Positions 52,828-61,572 of a DNA stretch of 61,572 nucleotides are shown one piece after another. Every line of letters starts with the position of its first letter. Within the stretch, counting starts at the first letter, position 1. Position numbers and translations under genes: made by a program. The notes beneath the pieces are model-generated. The model made no database searches, was not told where the DNA came from, and worked only from the letters and a program-made list of their open reading frames with translations. This DNA is from an uncultured bacterium (lineage in GTDB: Bacteria; Bacillota; Clostridia; Lachnospirales; Lachnospiraceae), in contig CAJMNR010000024.1 of NCBI GenBank assembly GCA_905214875.1, positions 1 through 61,572 of the forward strand, read 5' to 3'.

Positions 52828-54702
52828 GTGAAGATTAATTATCTGAAAATCGAGAATTATAAATCGATTCGTAGCTTGGTCATTGAAGAGGTAGAAAATG
52901 TATTAATTCTCGTAGGAAAGAATAATACAGGTAAGACAGTAGTCATTGATGCCATTAGAGTGGTATCTGAAGACTGTGAAATCAAAGATACTGATTTTTT
53001 AGACAGAACGAAACCTATTATCATAACTATGAAAGTAGAGCTAGATGAGTCTGACCTATTAACATACCATAATCGTGGTATTGTAAGTAAGTATAAAAAA
53101 TACGAGCTATGGAAGAAAGAATTTGAATCTAGGCTGCCATCGTACGAGCAAGGAGTATTATCCTTTGTTTGTACGGTCACTCCTAATAAGAAAGTTAAAT
53201 ATTCGGATGGTGTCCGAAAAAATAATCCCTTTATAAAAATGGTGTTTCCAAAAGTGTTTCATTTAGATCAATCCCGATATGTGGGAGATCTTCAGAATGA
53301 AATATTTCGTTTCTATGATAAAGAAAGCATACATGACCTTAAAGACGAAGTGTGTATGTATGATAAGGCTCGTAGATGTAACCGGTGTTTTGAATGCATC
53401 GGGAAGATTGAAAAGAAGCAGGCAGATGAACTGTCTGTATTTGAACTTACCAAGCTCATGGAATACAAGCTATGTCGCGTGAATCTGAATCAATTTACAG
53501 AGAAAATCAATCGGTATTTTCATATTAACGGAAGTCCTAGCCAGGACATTCGATATGTATATAACGTTGATGTTGAGAAAGCGTTTACGATTGATACACA
53601 GGTCATTAACCGTGACCGTAATGTGGTAGGCAATATTGATTATCTAAGTGAAGGTCTAAGGACGATATATGCACTTTCCTTGTTGGAAGCCTATATTGAA
53701 GAGCCAGGAAAAATACCTTGTATCTTACTGGTCGAGGATCCTGAGATTTATCTTCATCCACAATTGCAAAAGATGGCTAGCGAAATTCTGTTTCGTTTAT
53801 CGAAAAAGAATCAGGTAATTTTTTCTACCCATTCGCCAAATATGATTTTTAATTTCTCATCAAAGCAGATAAAACAAGTAGTGCTGGATTCTGACTATTA
53901 TACAACGATCCGGCAGACGACTGATATCGACGAAATATTGGACGATTTGGGCTATACCGCCAACGATCTCATGAATGTGAGCTTTGTTTTCATCGTCGAA
54001 GGAAAACAAGATGGAAATCGTTTACCGTTACTACTTGAAAAATATTATTCAGAGATATATGATGAAGAAGGTCATATTCAAAGAATCGCGATTATTCCTA
54101 CGAATAGTTGTACGAATATCAAGACGTATGCGAATCTCAAGTACATTAATAAGTTGTATTTGAAAGACCAGTTTTTAATGATACGTGACAGTGATGGCAA
54201 GAATCCGAAGCATCTGGTAAAACAGTTATGCAGCTATTATAGTCAACGAGCAGAGGAAGATATTAATAATCTTCCTAGGGTAACTCCGAAAAATGTTTTA
54301 ATACTAAAATACTATTCTTTTGAAAATTATTTTTTAGATCCGGAAATAATGACCAGAATTGGTGTGGTTAAAAGTACCGATGAGTTTTATAATATTCTCT
54401 TTACAAAATACAAAGACTATTTGTATAGGTTAGGAAGTGTAAAGAGGATGATTAAAAATACGGGAATTCGAATCAATAACAAGGACGATATAAGAAAGAA
54501 TATGGAATTATTCCGTATTTATGTCCGAGGTCATAACTTGTTTGATATCTTTTATTCAAAGTATCGTAATGATGCAGAGCAGGAGATTTTAAAGAAGTAT
54601 ATTGATGCGGCTCCAAGAGATAATTTTAAAGATATTTTTGATAAGATTGATTCTTTCATATATTTTGAAAACCGAAAGAAGAAAAGCAATGAAAACTATT
54701 AG
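52828..54702 (+). CDS. OLD-family ATP-dependent endonuclease
   Basis: This 624-residue protein has an SMC/RecF-like ATPase (start INYLKIENYKSIRSL, Walker A GKNNTGKT near 31-38, signature YLSEGLRTIYAL, Walker B CILLVEDPEIYLHPQLQ near 299-315, H-loop FSTHSPNMIF) followed by a TOPRIM nuclease domain (FIVEGKQDGNRL near 390, metal-binding IRDSDGKN). A four-Cys insert C-x7-C-x2-C-x2-C lies near residues 175-190, unusual for OLD proteins. OLD nucleases act in phage defence or DNA repair; no GajB-type helicase or other defence gene adjoins. GTG start behind AGGGGTGG. The shikimate-kinase-like gene follows after 23 bases. Confidence 0.85.
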   Translation: MKINYLKIENYKSIRSLVIEEVENVLILVGKNNTGKTVVIDAIRVVSEDCEIKDTDFLDRTKPIIITMKVELDESDLLTYHNRGIVSKYKKYELWKKEFESRLPSYEQGVLSFVCTVTPNKKVKYSDGVRKNNPFIKMVFPKVFHLDQSRYVGDLQNEIFRFYDKESIHDLKDEVCMYDKARRCNRCFECIGKIEKKQADELSVFELTKLMEYKLCRVNLNQFTEKINRYFHINGSPSQDIRYVYNVDVEKAFTIDTQVINRDRNVVGNIDYLSEGLRTIYALSLLEAYIEEPGKIPCILLVEDPEIYLHPQLQKMASEILFRLSKKNQVIFSTHSPNMIFNFSSKQIKQVVLDSDYYTTIRQTTDIDEILDDLGYTANDLMNVSFVFIVEGKQDGNRLPLLLEKYYSEIYDEEGHIQRIAIIPTNSCTNIKTYANLKYINKLYLKDQFLMIRDSDGKNPKHLVKQLCSYYSQRAEEDINNLPRVTPKNVLILKYYSFENYFLDPEIMTRIGVVKSTDEFYNILFTKYKDYLYRLGSVKRMIKNTGIRINNKDDIRKNMELFRIYVRGHNLFDIFYSKYRNDAEQEILKKYIDAAPRDNFKDIFDKIDSFIYFENRKKKSNENY

Positions 54703-54725
54703 TACGAAGGATTAAGGAGCACAGT

Positions 54726-55232
54726 ATGAAAACAAAGAGTAACGTGGTTTTAATTGGAATGCCTGGAGCAGGAAAAAGTACAGTTGGTGTTGTTTTAGCG
54801 AAAGTTTTAGGATATCAGTTTATTGACGCAGATCTCATTATTCAGGACAGAGAGAAGCGATTGTTAGCAGAGATCATAGAACAGGAAGGCTTAGATGGTT
54901 TTATTCAGATTGAGAACGACGTCAACGCGTCAATCAATACTCAAGAATCCGTAATCGCAACAGGCGGAAGTGTGATTTATGGGAAAGAGGCAATGGAGCA
55001 TTTAAGGTCGATCGGCACAATTGTATACATAAAGCTGAGTTATGATACTTTAAATGGTAGACTCGGCAATATAAAGCAAAGGGGTGTTGCTCTGAGAGAA
55101 GACCAAACTTTATACTCTTTATATGAAGAACGTTGTCCTTTGTATGAAAAATATGCAGATATTGTGATAGATTCCGAGAATTTAGGAGTAGAGGAACTGT
55201 TAGATAAGATAAAATGTTATTTTGCGTCATAA
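54726..55232 (+). CDS. Shikimate kinase-like protein with altered substrate site
   Basis: This 168-residue P-loop kinase has Walker A GMPGAGKST (about 12-20), FIDADLIIQ with the shikimate Asp, ATGGSV, and the lid/adenine segment EERCPLYEKYADIVID. Overall it resembles AroK, but the GFR Arg that clamps shikimate is Ile (GLDGFIQIEND), the GGG loop is one glycine short and the lid RPLL reads RGVAL. It may be a divergent shikimate kinase or have another substrate. No other aro gene is nearby. AAGGAG precedes the ATG. Confidence 0.65.
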   Translation: MKTKSNVVLIGMPGAGKSTVGVVLAKVLGYQFIDADLIIQDREKRLLAEIIEQEGLDGFIQIENDVNASINTQESVIATGGSVIYGKEAMEHLRSIGTIVYIKLSYDTLNGRLGNIKQRGVALREDQTLYSLYEERCPLYEKYADIVIDSENLGVEELLDKIKCYFAS

Positions 55233-55280
55233 GATTGCAAAGTTAATATGAAATACACCTTTATTTTCTTAATTTTTTCT

Positions 55281-55309
55281 TTTACTAATTTAAAAATATG
55301 TGATATAAT
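55281..55309 (+). promoter_or_regulatory. murA promoter
   Basis: TTTACT (55281-55286), 17-base spacer, TATAAT (55304-55309). The leader to the murA ATG is about 95 bases with no obvious riboswitch. Confidence 0.55.
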
Positions 55310-55412
55310 CAAGTAAAATGTAGTAAGAATGTACAAATGCAAATAAGTTAATTGTACAATATAACGAATTTAAAAAGATACTCATTAATTGAGATTTGTA
55401 TAGAGGTGTGCT

Positions 55413-56711
55413 ATGGAGCAATATATTATTAAAGGTGGAAAACCATTAGTTGGCGAAGTAACCATTGGCGGGGCAAAAAATGCAGCTTTAGGTATTCTCG
55501 CAGCAGCAGTTATGTCCGATGAAACAGTAACAATCGATAATTTACCAAACGTAAGTGATATTAATATACTTTTACAAGCACTAGAAGGAATCGGTGCTAA
55601 AATTGAACGTGTGAATGCTCATATGGTGAAGATTAATGGTAGTCAGATCCAAACTTGCAGCATTGATTATGAATTTATTCGTAAAATTCGTGCATCCTAT
55701 TATTTATTAGGTGCATTATTAGGAAAATATAAATCAGCACAAGTTGCATTACCAGGCGGATGTAACATTGGTAGTAGACCAATTGATCAACATATCAAAG
55801 GTTTTGAAGCATTAGGCGCTGAAGTTAAGATTCATGGCGGAATGATTGACGCTCAGGCTAAAAAATTAGAAGGAAGCCATATTTATCTTGACTGTGCAAG
55901 TGTTGGTGCAACAATCAACATTATGTTAGCTGCATCTCTTGCTGATGGAAAAACAATCATTGAGAATACAGCAAAAGAACCTCACGTAGTAGATGTTGCA
56001 AACTTCTTAAACTCTATGGGTGCAGATATTAAAGGTGCTGGTACAGATATTATTCGTATTAACGGTGTTAAGAAACTTCATGGATGTGAATATTCTATTA
56101 TTCCAGATCAAATTGAAGCAGGAACATTCATGATTGCGGCGGCAGCAACAAAAGGTGATGTCTTAATCAAAGACGTTATTCCAAAACATTTAGAAGCAAT
56201 TACAGCTAAATTAGAAGAAATCGGTGCGACAGTAGAGGAGTTTGATGACGCAGTTCGTGTTGTAGCAACAAAACGTCTTGGTCATACTCATGTAAAAACA
56301 TTAACGTATCCAGGTTTCCCAACAGATATGCAACCACAAATTACAACATTATTAGCTCTTTCTATGGGAACTAGTATTGTAACAGAAAGCATCTTTGAAA
56401 ACCGTTTCAAATATGTGGACGAGCTTGCTCGTATGGGTGCTACAATCAAGGTTGAAGGTAACAGTGCAATCATTGATGGTGTACAAGGCTTTACAGGCGC
56501 TGTAGTAAGCGCACCAGACTTACGTGCAGGTGCAGCGATCGTAGTTGCTGGTTTAGCAGCAGAAGGAATTACAATTGTAGATTCTATCGGATATATTGAA
56601 CGTGGATATGAAGGATTCGAAAAGAAATTACAAGCATTAGGTGCTGTAATGGAAAAACTCGATGACGAAGATGAGAAAGCAATCCGTAAGTTTAAATTAA
56701 AAGTTAGTTAG
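55413..56711 (+). CDS. murA: UDP-N-acetylglucosamine 1-carboxyvinyltransferase
   Basis: First committed step of peptidoglycan synthesis, adding enolpyruvate to UDP-GlcNAc. The 432-residue protein begins YIIKGGKPLVGEVTIGGAKNAAL, has the PEP-reactive Cys in PGGCNIGSRPIDQHI (about 117), keeping the fosfomycin target, and PTDMQPQITTLLAL and NRFKYVDELARMGA late. AGAGGTG precedes the start. A single gene with its own promoter and terminator. Confidence 0.96.
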   Translation: MEQYIIKGGKPLVGEVTIGGAKNAALGILAAAVMSDETVTIDNLPNVSDINILLQALEGIGAKIERVNAHMVKINGSQIQTCSIDYEFIRKIRASYYLLGALLGKYKSAQVALPGGCNIGSRPIDQHIKGFEALGAEVKIHGGMIDAQAKKLEGSHIYLDCASVGATINIMLAASLADGKTIIENTAKEPHVVDVANFLNSMGADIKGAGTDIIRINGVKKLHGCEYSIIPDQIEAGTFMIAAAATKGDVLIKDVIPKHLEAITAKLEEIGATVEEFDDAVRVVATKRLGHTHVKTLTYPGFPTDMQPQITTLLALSMGTSIVTESIFENRFKYVDELARMGATIKVEGNSAIIDGVQGFTGAVVSAPDLRAGAAIVVAGLAAEGITIVDSIGYIERGYEGFEKKLQALGAVMEKLDDEDEKAIRKFKLKVS

Positions 56712-56754
56712 AGAGAAGAATTCATTTGAAGTAAGTCAGATGATTCATATAAAC

Positions 56755-56793
56755 AAAAAGGAAGTTCCGTTGTATGAAACGGGACTTCTTTTT
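56755..56793. terminator. murA terminator
   Basis: AAAAAGAAGTTCCGTT pairs with AACGGGACTTCTTTTT-like sequence (one mismatch) followed by a T-rich tract; T-rich on both strands. Confidence 0.75.
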
Positions 56794-56857
56794 GTGCCTA
56801 CAGTGTAATAAAGTATTGTTAAAAACACAAGTCCAGCAATAATGACTAGATAGTAAT

Positions 56858-56892
56858 AAAAAAAGCAGATATTTTTTATATCTGCTTTTTTT
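56858..56892 (-). terminator. metK terminator
   Basis: AAAAAAAGCAGATAT and ATATCTGCTTTTTTT form a perfect stem with a T-rich loop, four bases past the metK stop on the reverse strand. Confidence 0.85.
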
Positions 56893-56895
56893 ATA

Positions 56896-58098
56896 TTATT
56901 TACATGCGTTTAATGCGTATGCTTTTAATTCTTCTGCTTTGTCTGTTTTTTCCCATGGTAAATTTAAATCGTTTCTACCAAAGTGTCCGTAAGCAGCTGT
57001 TTGTTTGTAGATTGGTCTTCTTAGGTCAAGCATTTGGATGATACCAGCTGGACGAAGATCAAAGTGTTTACGAACGATTTCTACTAATTTTTCATCGCTT
57101 AATTCGCTTGTTCCAAATGTTTCAACGTTGATTGAAGTTGGAGCAGCAACGCCGATTGCGTAGCTCAATTGAACTTCACATTTGTCAGCAAGACCAGCAG
57201 CAACGATGTTCTTTGCAACATAACGAGCAGCGTAAGCAGCACTACGGTCAACTTTTGTACAGTCTTTACCGGAGAAAGCACCGCCGCCGTGACGAGCATA
57301 TCCGCCGTAAGTGTCTACGATGATTTTACGTCCTGTAAGACCACTATCACCGTTAGGTCCGCCGATTACGAAACGTCCTGTTGGGTTGATATAGAATTTA
57401 GTGTTTTCATCTACTAATTCTTGAGGAAGAACTTCATCGAATACATATTTTTTGATGTCCTCATGAATTTGTTCTTGGCTGATTTCTTCACTGTGTTGAG
57501 TAGAAAGAACTACTGCGTTTAAGTGTTTTGGTTTTCCGTTTTCATCATATTCAACAGTAACCTGTGCTTTACCGTCTGGACGAAGGTAAGCAAGAGTACC
57601 ATTTTTTCTAACATCAGATAATCTCTTAGTTAATTTATGAGCTAATGAAATTGGGTATGGCATAAGTTCTTCAGTTTCGTTACTTGCAAAACCGAACATC
57701 ATACCTTGGTCACCAGCACCGATTGCTTCGATTTGTTCATCTGTTAATTCGTTGTTTCTAGCTTCAAGAGCTTTATCAACGCCCATTGCGATATCTGCAG
57801 ATTGTTTATCAAGAGCAACGATTACACCGCAAGTGTTTGCGTCGAAACCTTTATCAGAGTGATCATAACCAATTTCAGTGATTGTATCACGAACGATTTT
57901 TTGAATATCAATTTGAGCTTTAGTTGTAACTTCACCCATTACTAATACTAAACCAGTAGTAATAGCAGTTTCGCAAGCTACACGGCTCATTGGGTCTTGT
58001 GCCATTAAAGCATCAAGCACTGCGTCAGAGATTTGATCGCAGATTTTATCTGGATGTCCTTCTGTAACAGACTCGGACGTGAATAAATATTTTTCCAT
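56896..58098 (-). CDS. metK: S-adenosylmethionine synthetase
   Basis: Makes SAM from methionine and ATP. The 400-residue protein shows SESVTEGHPDKICDQISDA (about 8-26), the signature GAGDQGMMFG (about 127-136) and the P-loop-like GGGAFSGKD (about 271-279). GGAGG precedes the ATG. Transcription is governed by an upstream SAM-I riboswitch, a feedback loop on its own product. Confidence 0.97.
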   Translation of the reverse strand: MEKYLFTSESVTEGHPDKICDQISDAVLDALMAQDPMSRVACETAITTGLVLVMGEVTTKAQIDIQKIVRDTITEIGYDHSDKGFDANTCGVIVALDKQSADIAMGVDKALEARNNELTDEQIEAIGAGDQGMMFGFASNETEELMPYPISLAHKLTKRLSDVRKNGTLAYLRPDGKAQVTVEYDENGKPKHLNAVVLSTQHSEEISQEQIHEDIKKYVFDEVLPQELVDENTKFYINPTGRFVIGGPNGDSGLTGRKIIVDTYGGYARHGGGAFSGKDCTKVDRSAAYAARYVAKNIVAAGLADKCEVQLSYAIGVAAPTSINVETFGTSELSDEKLVEIVRKHFDLRPAGIIQMLDLRRPIYKQTAAYGHFGRNDLNLPWEKTDKAEELKAYALNACK

Positions 58099-58169
58099 AA
58101 AATCCTCCTTTGAGATTATCTATTTATTTGGTGAACGAATTTACTAAAACTAGTATGACTCGTGTTCTT

Positions 58170-58325
58170 TGGGTAAAAAATAAGCCCATCTAAGATGGAC
58201 CTGAACATATTTTCAAATCATCTTATTGTTCGATTACTCGCTCAGATTGGCACCTTCCAGAATTGGGGTTGCCGTGGTTTCTTTGAGCCTTCACTCTCCA
58301 CCACTCCAAATAAGACATCTATTTA
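58170..58325 (-). promoter_or_regulatory. SAM-I (S-box) riboswitch of metK
   Basis: On the reverse strand P1 arms CTTATT and AATAAG close a leader containing GGAGTGGTGGAGAGTGAAGG, the conserved AAACCACGGCAACC and GGAAGGTGCCAATC, matching the S-box consensus. A terminator follows: GTCCATC-TTA-GATGGGC (58184-58200) with TTATTTTTT. SAM binding would stabilise the aptamer and favour termination. Occupies most of the 428-base gap between metK and the kinase gene at 58527. Confidence 0.93.
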
Positions 58326-58348
58326 ATTAGTTTGTATATAACTATTAA

Positions 58349-58377
58349 AGAATATACTTTTTTTTATTATTCGTCAA
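58349..58377 (-). promoter_or_regulatory. metK promoter
   Basis: Reverse strand TTGACG (58377-58372), 17-base spacer, TATTCT (58354-58349), placing the start just before the SAM riboswitch. Confidence 0.75.
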
Positions 58378-58526
58378 GAGGAAATATTTTTTACCAAAAA
58401 ATACAAATTTTATATATTGTTTAGATTCCTTATGCATTGTTTATGTGTAAATAGACGGTGGCTATGCTATAATATAAATAGGAAAAAAGGTTGACATAAT
58501 AATATGAAAATAGAGTGGGGTTAATT

Positions 58527-60026
58527 ATGAAAATGCGGGCGAAGCTGTTTATCGCTTTTATTGTTGTAATCATTCTACCGATTAGTTTGATTACATGTGT
58601 TGGAACAGGAATTATTTCGTATCAGTTAGAGTCTATTCAACGTTCTTATAACGTTAATTCGGATACGCTGGAAGTAATTCAGAATCCACTTCATATTCTG
58701 AATGGGATAACACGAGGTGTTTATAATGAAATAAAACTTATGGCGATCAAAGACCCAGAAAAACTTTGTGATAATGAGTATTTGGAACAGTTGAATTCTG
58801 AACTAAGTACAAAGTATTCGTTCTTGTTGGTGAAAAGACAAGGAAAGATCTATTATTGCGGTAATACAAAGGAAATCATGTTGATTGAGGATAGTATTCC
58901 GGAATTTGGAGGTAATACGAGCAATGTGGATGGCGGTGTATACGTTAGCGGTAAAGAATCCTATTTAATCAAACAGCAGGATTTTTATGTAAATGATGAA
59001 GAGTGTAGTGCATATGTGCTTACAGATGTAAATACATTAGTTCCTCAGATTAAGAGTTTTGCAATTGAAATTTGTGTCGCATTCTTTATTATTATATGTC
59101 TTACTGCTACAGTTATTACAGGTTGGCTATATCGTTCGGTCATTTGTCCGCTTAATAAGCTTCGAATTGCTACTTTGCGTATGAAGGAAGGCGATTTGAA
59201 TTATTCGGTGACAACGAGGAAGAAGGACGAAATCGGCCTGCTTTGTGGGGACTTTGAAGAGATGCGATTAAAACTGAAAGAGCTCATTGATACGAAGCTT
59301 CAGTACGAAGAGGAATCGAAAGAATTGATTAGTAATATTTCTCATGATCTTAAGACGCCGCTCACTGCTATTAAGGGATATACCGAAGGAATTCTTGATG
59401 GAGTAGCTGATACGGAAGAAAAACGTGAGAAGTATTTAAAGACGATTTACACCAAAGCAAATGACATGACGATGCTTGTTGATGAACTTTCACTTTATAC
59501 AAAGTTGGATACGAATACGATACCTTATAACTTTGTATCAGTGAATTTGAATCAGTATTTTTCGGATTGTATTTCAGAACTTAGTTTGGATCTTGAAGTT
59601 AAGAACATTGATCTTGGTTACTTTAATTATGTAGATCACGAGATTAGTGTAGTGATTGATCCGGAACAAATTAAGCGTGTGATTAACAATATTGTTGGTA
59701 ATGCAGTGAAGTATATGGATAAACGTAGAGGCATTATTAATGTTAGAATCCATGAAGAGGATGAGAATGTTATAATTGAGATTGAGGATAATGGAAAAGG
59801 AATTGCCGAAAAAGATATTCCGTATATCTTTGATCGTTTCTATCGAGCAGATGCTTCGAGAAATTCTTCCACTGGAGGAACTGGTTTAGGACTAGCCATT
59901 GCAAAAAAAATAGTAGAAGAGCATAATGGTAGCATATGGGCTAAGAGTAAAGAACATATGGGAACGATTATTTACCTTTGCTTAAAGAAGGAGTTGAAGA
60001 GTGATGAACAAGATACTGATCATTGA
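58527..60026 (+). CDS. Sensor histidine kinase with HAMP domain
   Basis: This 499-residue membrane kinase has TM1 near residues 6-30, an extracytoplasmic sensor of about 145 residues, TM2 near 175-200, a HAMP linker (LNKLRIATLRMKEGDLNYSV), HisKA with NISHDLKTPLTAIKGY (His about 273) and a HATPase domain with IVGNAVKYMDK, DNGKGIAEKDIPYIFDRFYR and TGLGLAIAKKIVEEHNG. ATG 58527 follows GAGTGGGG. Its 3' end overlaps the regulator start by 23 bases; -10 TATAAT at 58468-58473. The signal is unknown. Confidence 0.92.
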   Translation: MKMRAKLFIAFIVVIILPISLITCVGTGIISYQLESIQRSYNVNSDTLEVIQNPLHILNGITRGVYNEIKLMAIKDPEKLCDNEYLEQLNSELSTKYSFLLVKRQGKIYYCGNTKEIMLIEDSIPEFGGNTSNVDGGVYVSGKESYLIKQQDFYVNDEECSAYVLTDVNTLVPQIKSFAIEICVAFFIIICLTATVITGWLYRSVICPLNKLRIATLRMKEGDLNYSVTTRKKDEIGLLCGDFEEMRLKLKELIDTKLQYEEESKELISNISHDLKTPLTAIKGYTEGILDGVADTEEKREKYLKTIYTKANDMTMLVDELSLYTKLDTNTIPYNFVSVNLNQYFSDCISELSLDLEVKNIDLGYFNYVDHEISVVIDPEQIKRVINNIVGNAVKYMDKRRGIINVRIHEEDENVIIEIEDNGKGIAEKDIPYIFDRFYRADASRNSSTGGTGLGLAIAKKIVEEHNGSIWAKSKEHMGTIIYLCLKKELKSDEQDTDH

Positions 60027-60693
60027 GGATGAAAAAACAATAGCGGAACTTGAAAAGGATTACTTAGAGTTAAGTGGATTTCAGGTTACGATTAATCTAG
60101 ATGGAGAAACAGGATTAAACTCAGCACTTCGTGAGGATTATGATCTCGTAATCTTAGATCTTATGCTTCCTGGAGTTGATGGATTTGAAGTATGCAGACA
60201 GCTGCGTGAGATAAAGAATATTCCGATTATCATGGTTTCTGCAAAGAAGGATGATATTGATAAAATTCGTGGACTTGGACTTGGTGCTGACGATTATATG
60301 ACTAAGCCATTTAGTCCGAGTGAATTAGTAGCCAGAGTAAAAGCGCATTTAGCTCGTTACGATCGACTTGTGGGAACCTGTACAAAAGAGAATTCTATGA
60401 TTGAGATTCGAGGAATCAAGATTGATAAGACTGCTAGACGTGTCTTTATTAATAACGAAGAAAAGATATTTACGACAAAGGAATTTGATTTGCTTACGTT
60501 TTTAGCAGAGAATCCAAATCACGTATATACGAAGGAAGAGTTATTTAAAGAAATCTGGGATATGGAAAGTATCGGTGATATTGCAACCGTAACTGTTCAT
60601 ATTAAGAAGATTCGAGAAAAGATTGAAAAAGATACTTCCAAACCACAATATATTGAAACTATATGGGGCGTGGGATATAGATTTAAAGTATAA
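60004..60693 (+). CDS. OmpR-family response regulator
   Basis: This 229-residue partner of the preceding kinase has a receiver domain (acidic EDE near 8-10, phospho-Asp in LVILDLMLPGVDGFE about residue 52, Lys in DYMTKPFSPSE) and a winged helix (FTTKEFDLLTFLAENPNHVYTKEELF, TVTVHIKKIREKI, TIWGVGYRF). ATG 60004 follows AAGGAG. The RluA-type gene follows after 14 bases, so the three are probably cotranscribed. Confidence 0.93.
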   Translation: MNKILIIEDEKTIAELEKDYLELSGFQVTINLDGETGLNSALREDYDLVILDLMLPGVDGFEVCRQLREIKNIPIIMVSAKKDDIDKIRGLGLGADDYMTKPFSPSELVARVKAHLARYDRLVGTCTKENSMIEIRGIKIDKTARRVFINNEEKIFTTKEFDLLTFLAENPNHVYTKEELFKEIWDMESIGDIATVTVHIKKIREKIEKDTSKPQYIETIWGVGYRFKV

Positions 60694-60707
60694 TCACAGG
60701 AGGCTTT

Positions 60708-61394
60708 ATGAAGCTTAATATATTACACGAGGATGCGCAGATTATAGTTTGCGAAAAGCCAGCAGGCGTCCCTTCTCAAAGTGACAGATCCATGGCGATT
60801 GACATGGTGAGCATGATTAAGAATTATTTATATGAGAAGGAAAAGGTGCAAAATCCTTATTTAGGAATTGTACATCGTTTAGATCGTCCGGTAGGCGGAG
60901 TCATGGTATTTGCCAAGACGAAACAGGCAGCTGCAGATCTAAGCAGACAGTTACAGACCCATGAAATGAACAAGCGCTATTATGCAATTGTAAATGAAGA
61001 ATTACCACTTAATGAAAATGATGAACCAATAACACTTAAAGATTTTTTATTAAGGGATGGAAAGACAAATATTTCGAAAGTGGTAGATCGGAAGACAAAA
61101 GATGCAAAAGAAGCGGTGTTAGAATATACTGTTGTGGAACATAGGGAAGTCGAAGGTGAGAAATGTAGCTTGATTGACGTACATTTACTGACAGGAAGAC
61201 ATCATCAGATACGTGTTCAGACAGCAGCGCATCTTGGAGGAATCTGGGGCGATACAAAATATAATGAGAAGTTTAAGAATCGAAGAGGCTGGTCAAAAAT
61301 TGCCTTGTATTCATATTATTTAACATTTAAACATCCTGGCCTTAAGAAAACGGTTGAGTTTACTTGTAAACCAACAGAATTTCCGTTTTCTTAA
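60708..61394 (+). CDS. RluA-family pseudouridine synthase
   Basis: This 228-residue enzyme isomerises uridine in rRNA or tRNA. The catalytic Asp is in GIVHRLDRPVGGVMVFAKT (about residue 63) and the RluA motif LTGRHHQIRVQTAAHLGGIWGD is present late. There is no N-terminal S4 domain, so it is of the short form. The target site is unknown. AGGAGG precedes the ATG. No clear terminator separates it from the convergent kinase gene. Confidence 0.9.
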   Translation: MKLNILHEDAQIIVCEKPAGVPSQSDRSMAIDMVSMIKNYLYEKEKVQNPYLGIVHRLDRPVGGVMVFAKTKQAAADLSRQLQTHEMNKRYYAIVNEELPLNENDEPITLKDFLLRDGKTNISKVVDRKTKDAKEAVLEYTVVEHREVEGEKCSLIDVHLLTGRHHQIRVQTAAHLGGIWGDTKYNEKFKNRRGWSKIALYSYYLTFKHPGLKKTVEFTCKPTEFPFS

Positions 61395-61413
61395 GACTGG
61401 AGTAAGACAACCT

Positions 61414-61572
61414 TTACTTGTTATCTTCTTTAATTGGAAGTGTAACAGTGAAGGTTGTTTTATTTTCTTTTGAGGATATTGCAATCGAACCGTTATGAGA
61501 AAGAAGAATACGCTTTACGGTAGGGAGACCGAGTCCTGAACCAGTAGACTTCGTTGTTACAAAAGGAAGGAA
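61414..61572 (-). CDS. Histidine kinase, C-terminal end (partial)
   Basis: Reading the reverse strand from the window edge gives 52 residues ending in a stop at 61414-61416. They match the end of a HATPase domain: FVTTKSTGSGLGLPTVKRIL (the G2 box), HNGSIAIS and TFTVTLPI. The form PF-TTK-xGSGLGLP is typical of NtrB/KinA-like kinases. The rest lies beyond the window. It faces the pseudouridine synthase gene, 19 bases away. Confidence 0.85.
   Translation of the reverse strand, partial: FLPFVTTKSTGSGLGLPTVKRILLSHNGSIAISSKENKTTFTVTLPIKEDNK

Overview
This window looks like a chromosome segment of a low-GC, endospore-forming Clostridia, most likely Lachnospiraceae. The supporting signs are AT-rich codon use, sporulation and germination genes (spmA, spmB, a SpoVAF/GerA-type protein), an AbrB-type regulator, T-box leaders, an S-box (SAM-I) riboswitch, a long Gram-positive-type SRP RNA and an AccD-AccA fusion. 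It is almost entirely core genome. I see no prophage, insertion sequence, integron or CRISPR array.

Layout. 1-92: 3' part of an initiator tRNA and its terminator. 241-3588: PfkB-family sugar kinase, RpiR-family regulator and a DAACS transporter with a repeat-flanked promoter. 3727-7978: sirtuin, VTT membrane protein, and a reverse-strand operon of a methyltransferase plus a two-component system. 8129-16424: fatty-acid synthesis operon fabH-acpP-fabD-fabG-fabF-accB-fabZ-accC-accDA behind a promoter carrying FabT-like boxes; no enoyl-ACP reductase is present. 16488-19747: spore germination protein, an unrecognised nuclease-like protein and endonuclease IV. 19772-26252: a block colinear with the Bacillus yaaO-abrB region (decarboxylase, guanylate-kinase-like protein, yaaR, holB, yaaT, methyltransferase, rsmI, abrB). 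26901-35523: spmAB, then a T-box-controlled complete trpEGDCFBA operon and a FabT-like MarR regulator. 35590-43773: DUF885 protein, T-box metG, tatD, rsmA and a large unknown gene with a sigma-E-like promoter. This resumes the Bacillus order (metS-tatD-ksgA).

43809-50250: NrdG-like activase, tadA and SRP RNA. Next comes a three-gene cluster of unknown function: a cyclic-nucleotide-binding-fold protein, an ABC ATPase without a permease, and a TPR protein whose C-terminus looks like an AAA+ domain that has lost its nucleotide-binding motifs. This cluster is my best candidate for an undescribed system. 50331-61572: CBS-type pyrophosphatase, flavin reductase-like protein, OLD-family nuclease, a shikimate-kinase-like protein missing substrate residues, murA, SAM-riboswitch-controlled metK, a second two-component system, an RluA-type pseudouridine synthase and the 3' end of a third histidine kinase.

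How it fits together. Lipid supply is probably set by the FabT-like repressor acting on the fabH promoter. Tryptophan, methionyl-tRNA and SAM supply are set by RNA sensors (two T-boxes and one S-box). Sporulation-type promoters precede spmAB and the unknown gene at 42169. All functional assignments come from reading motifs in the translated sequence; no database search was run.
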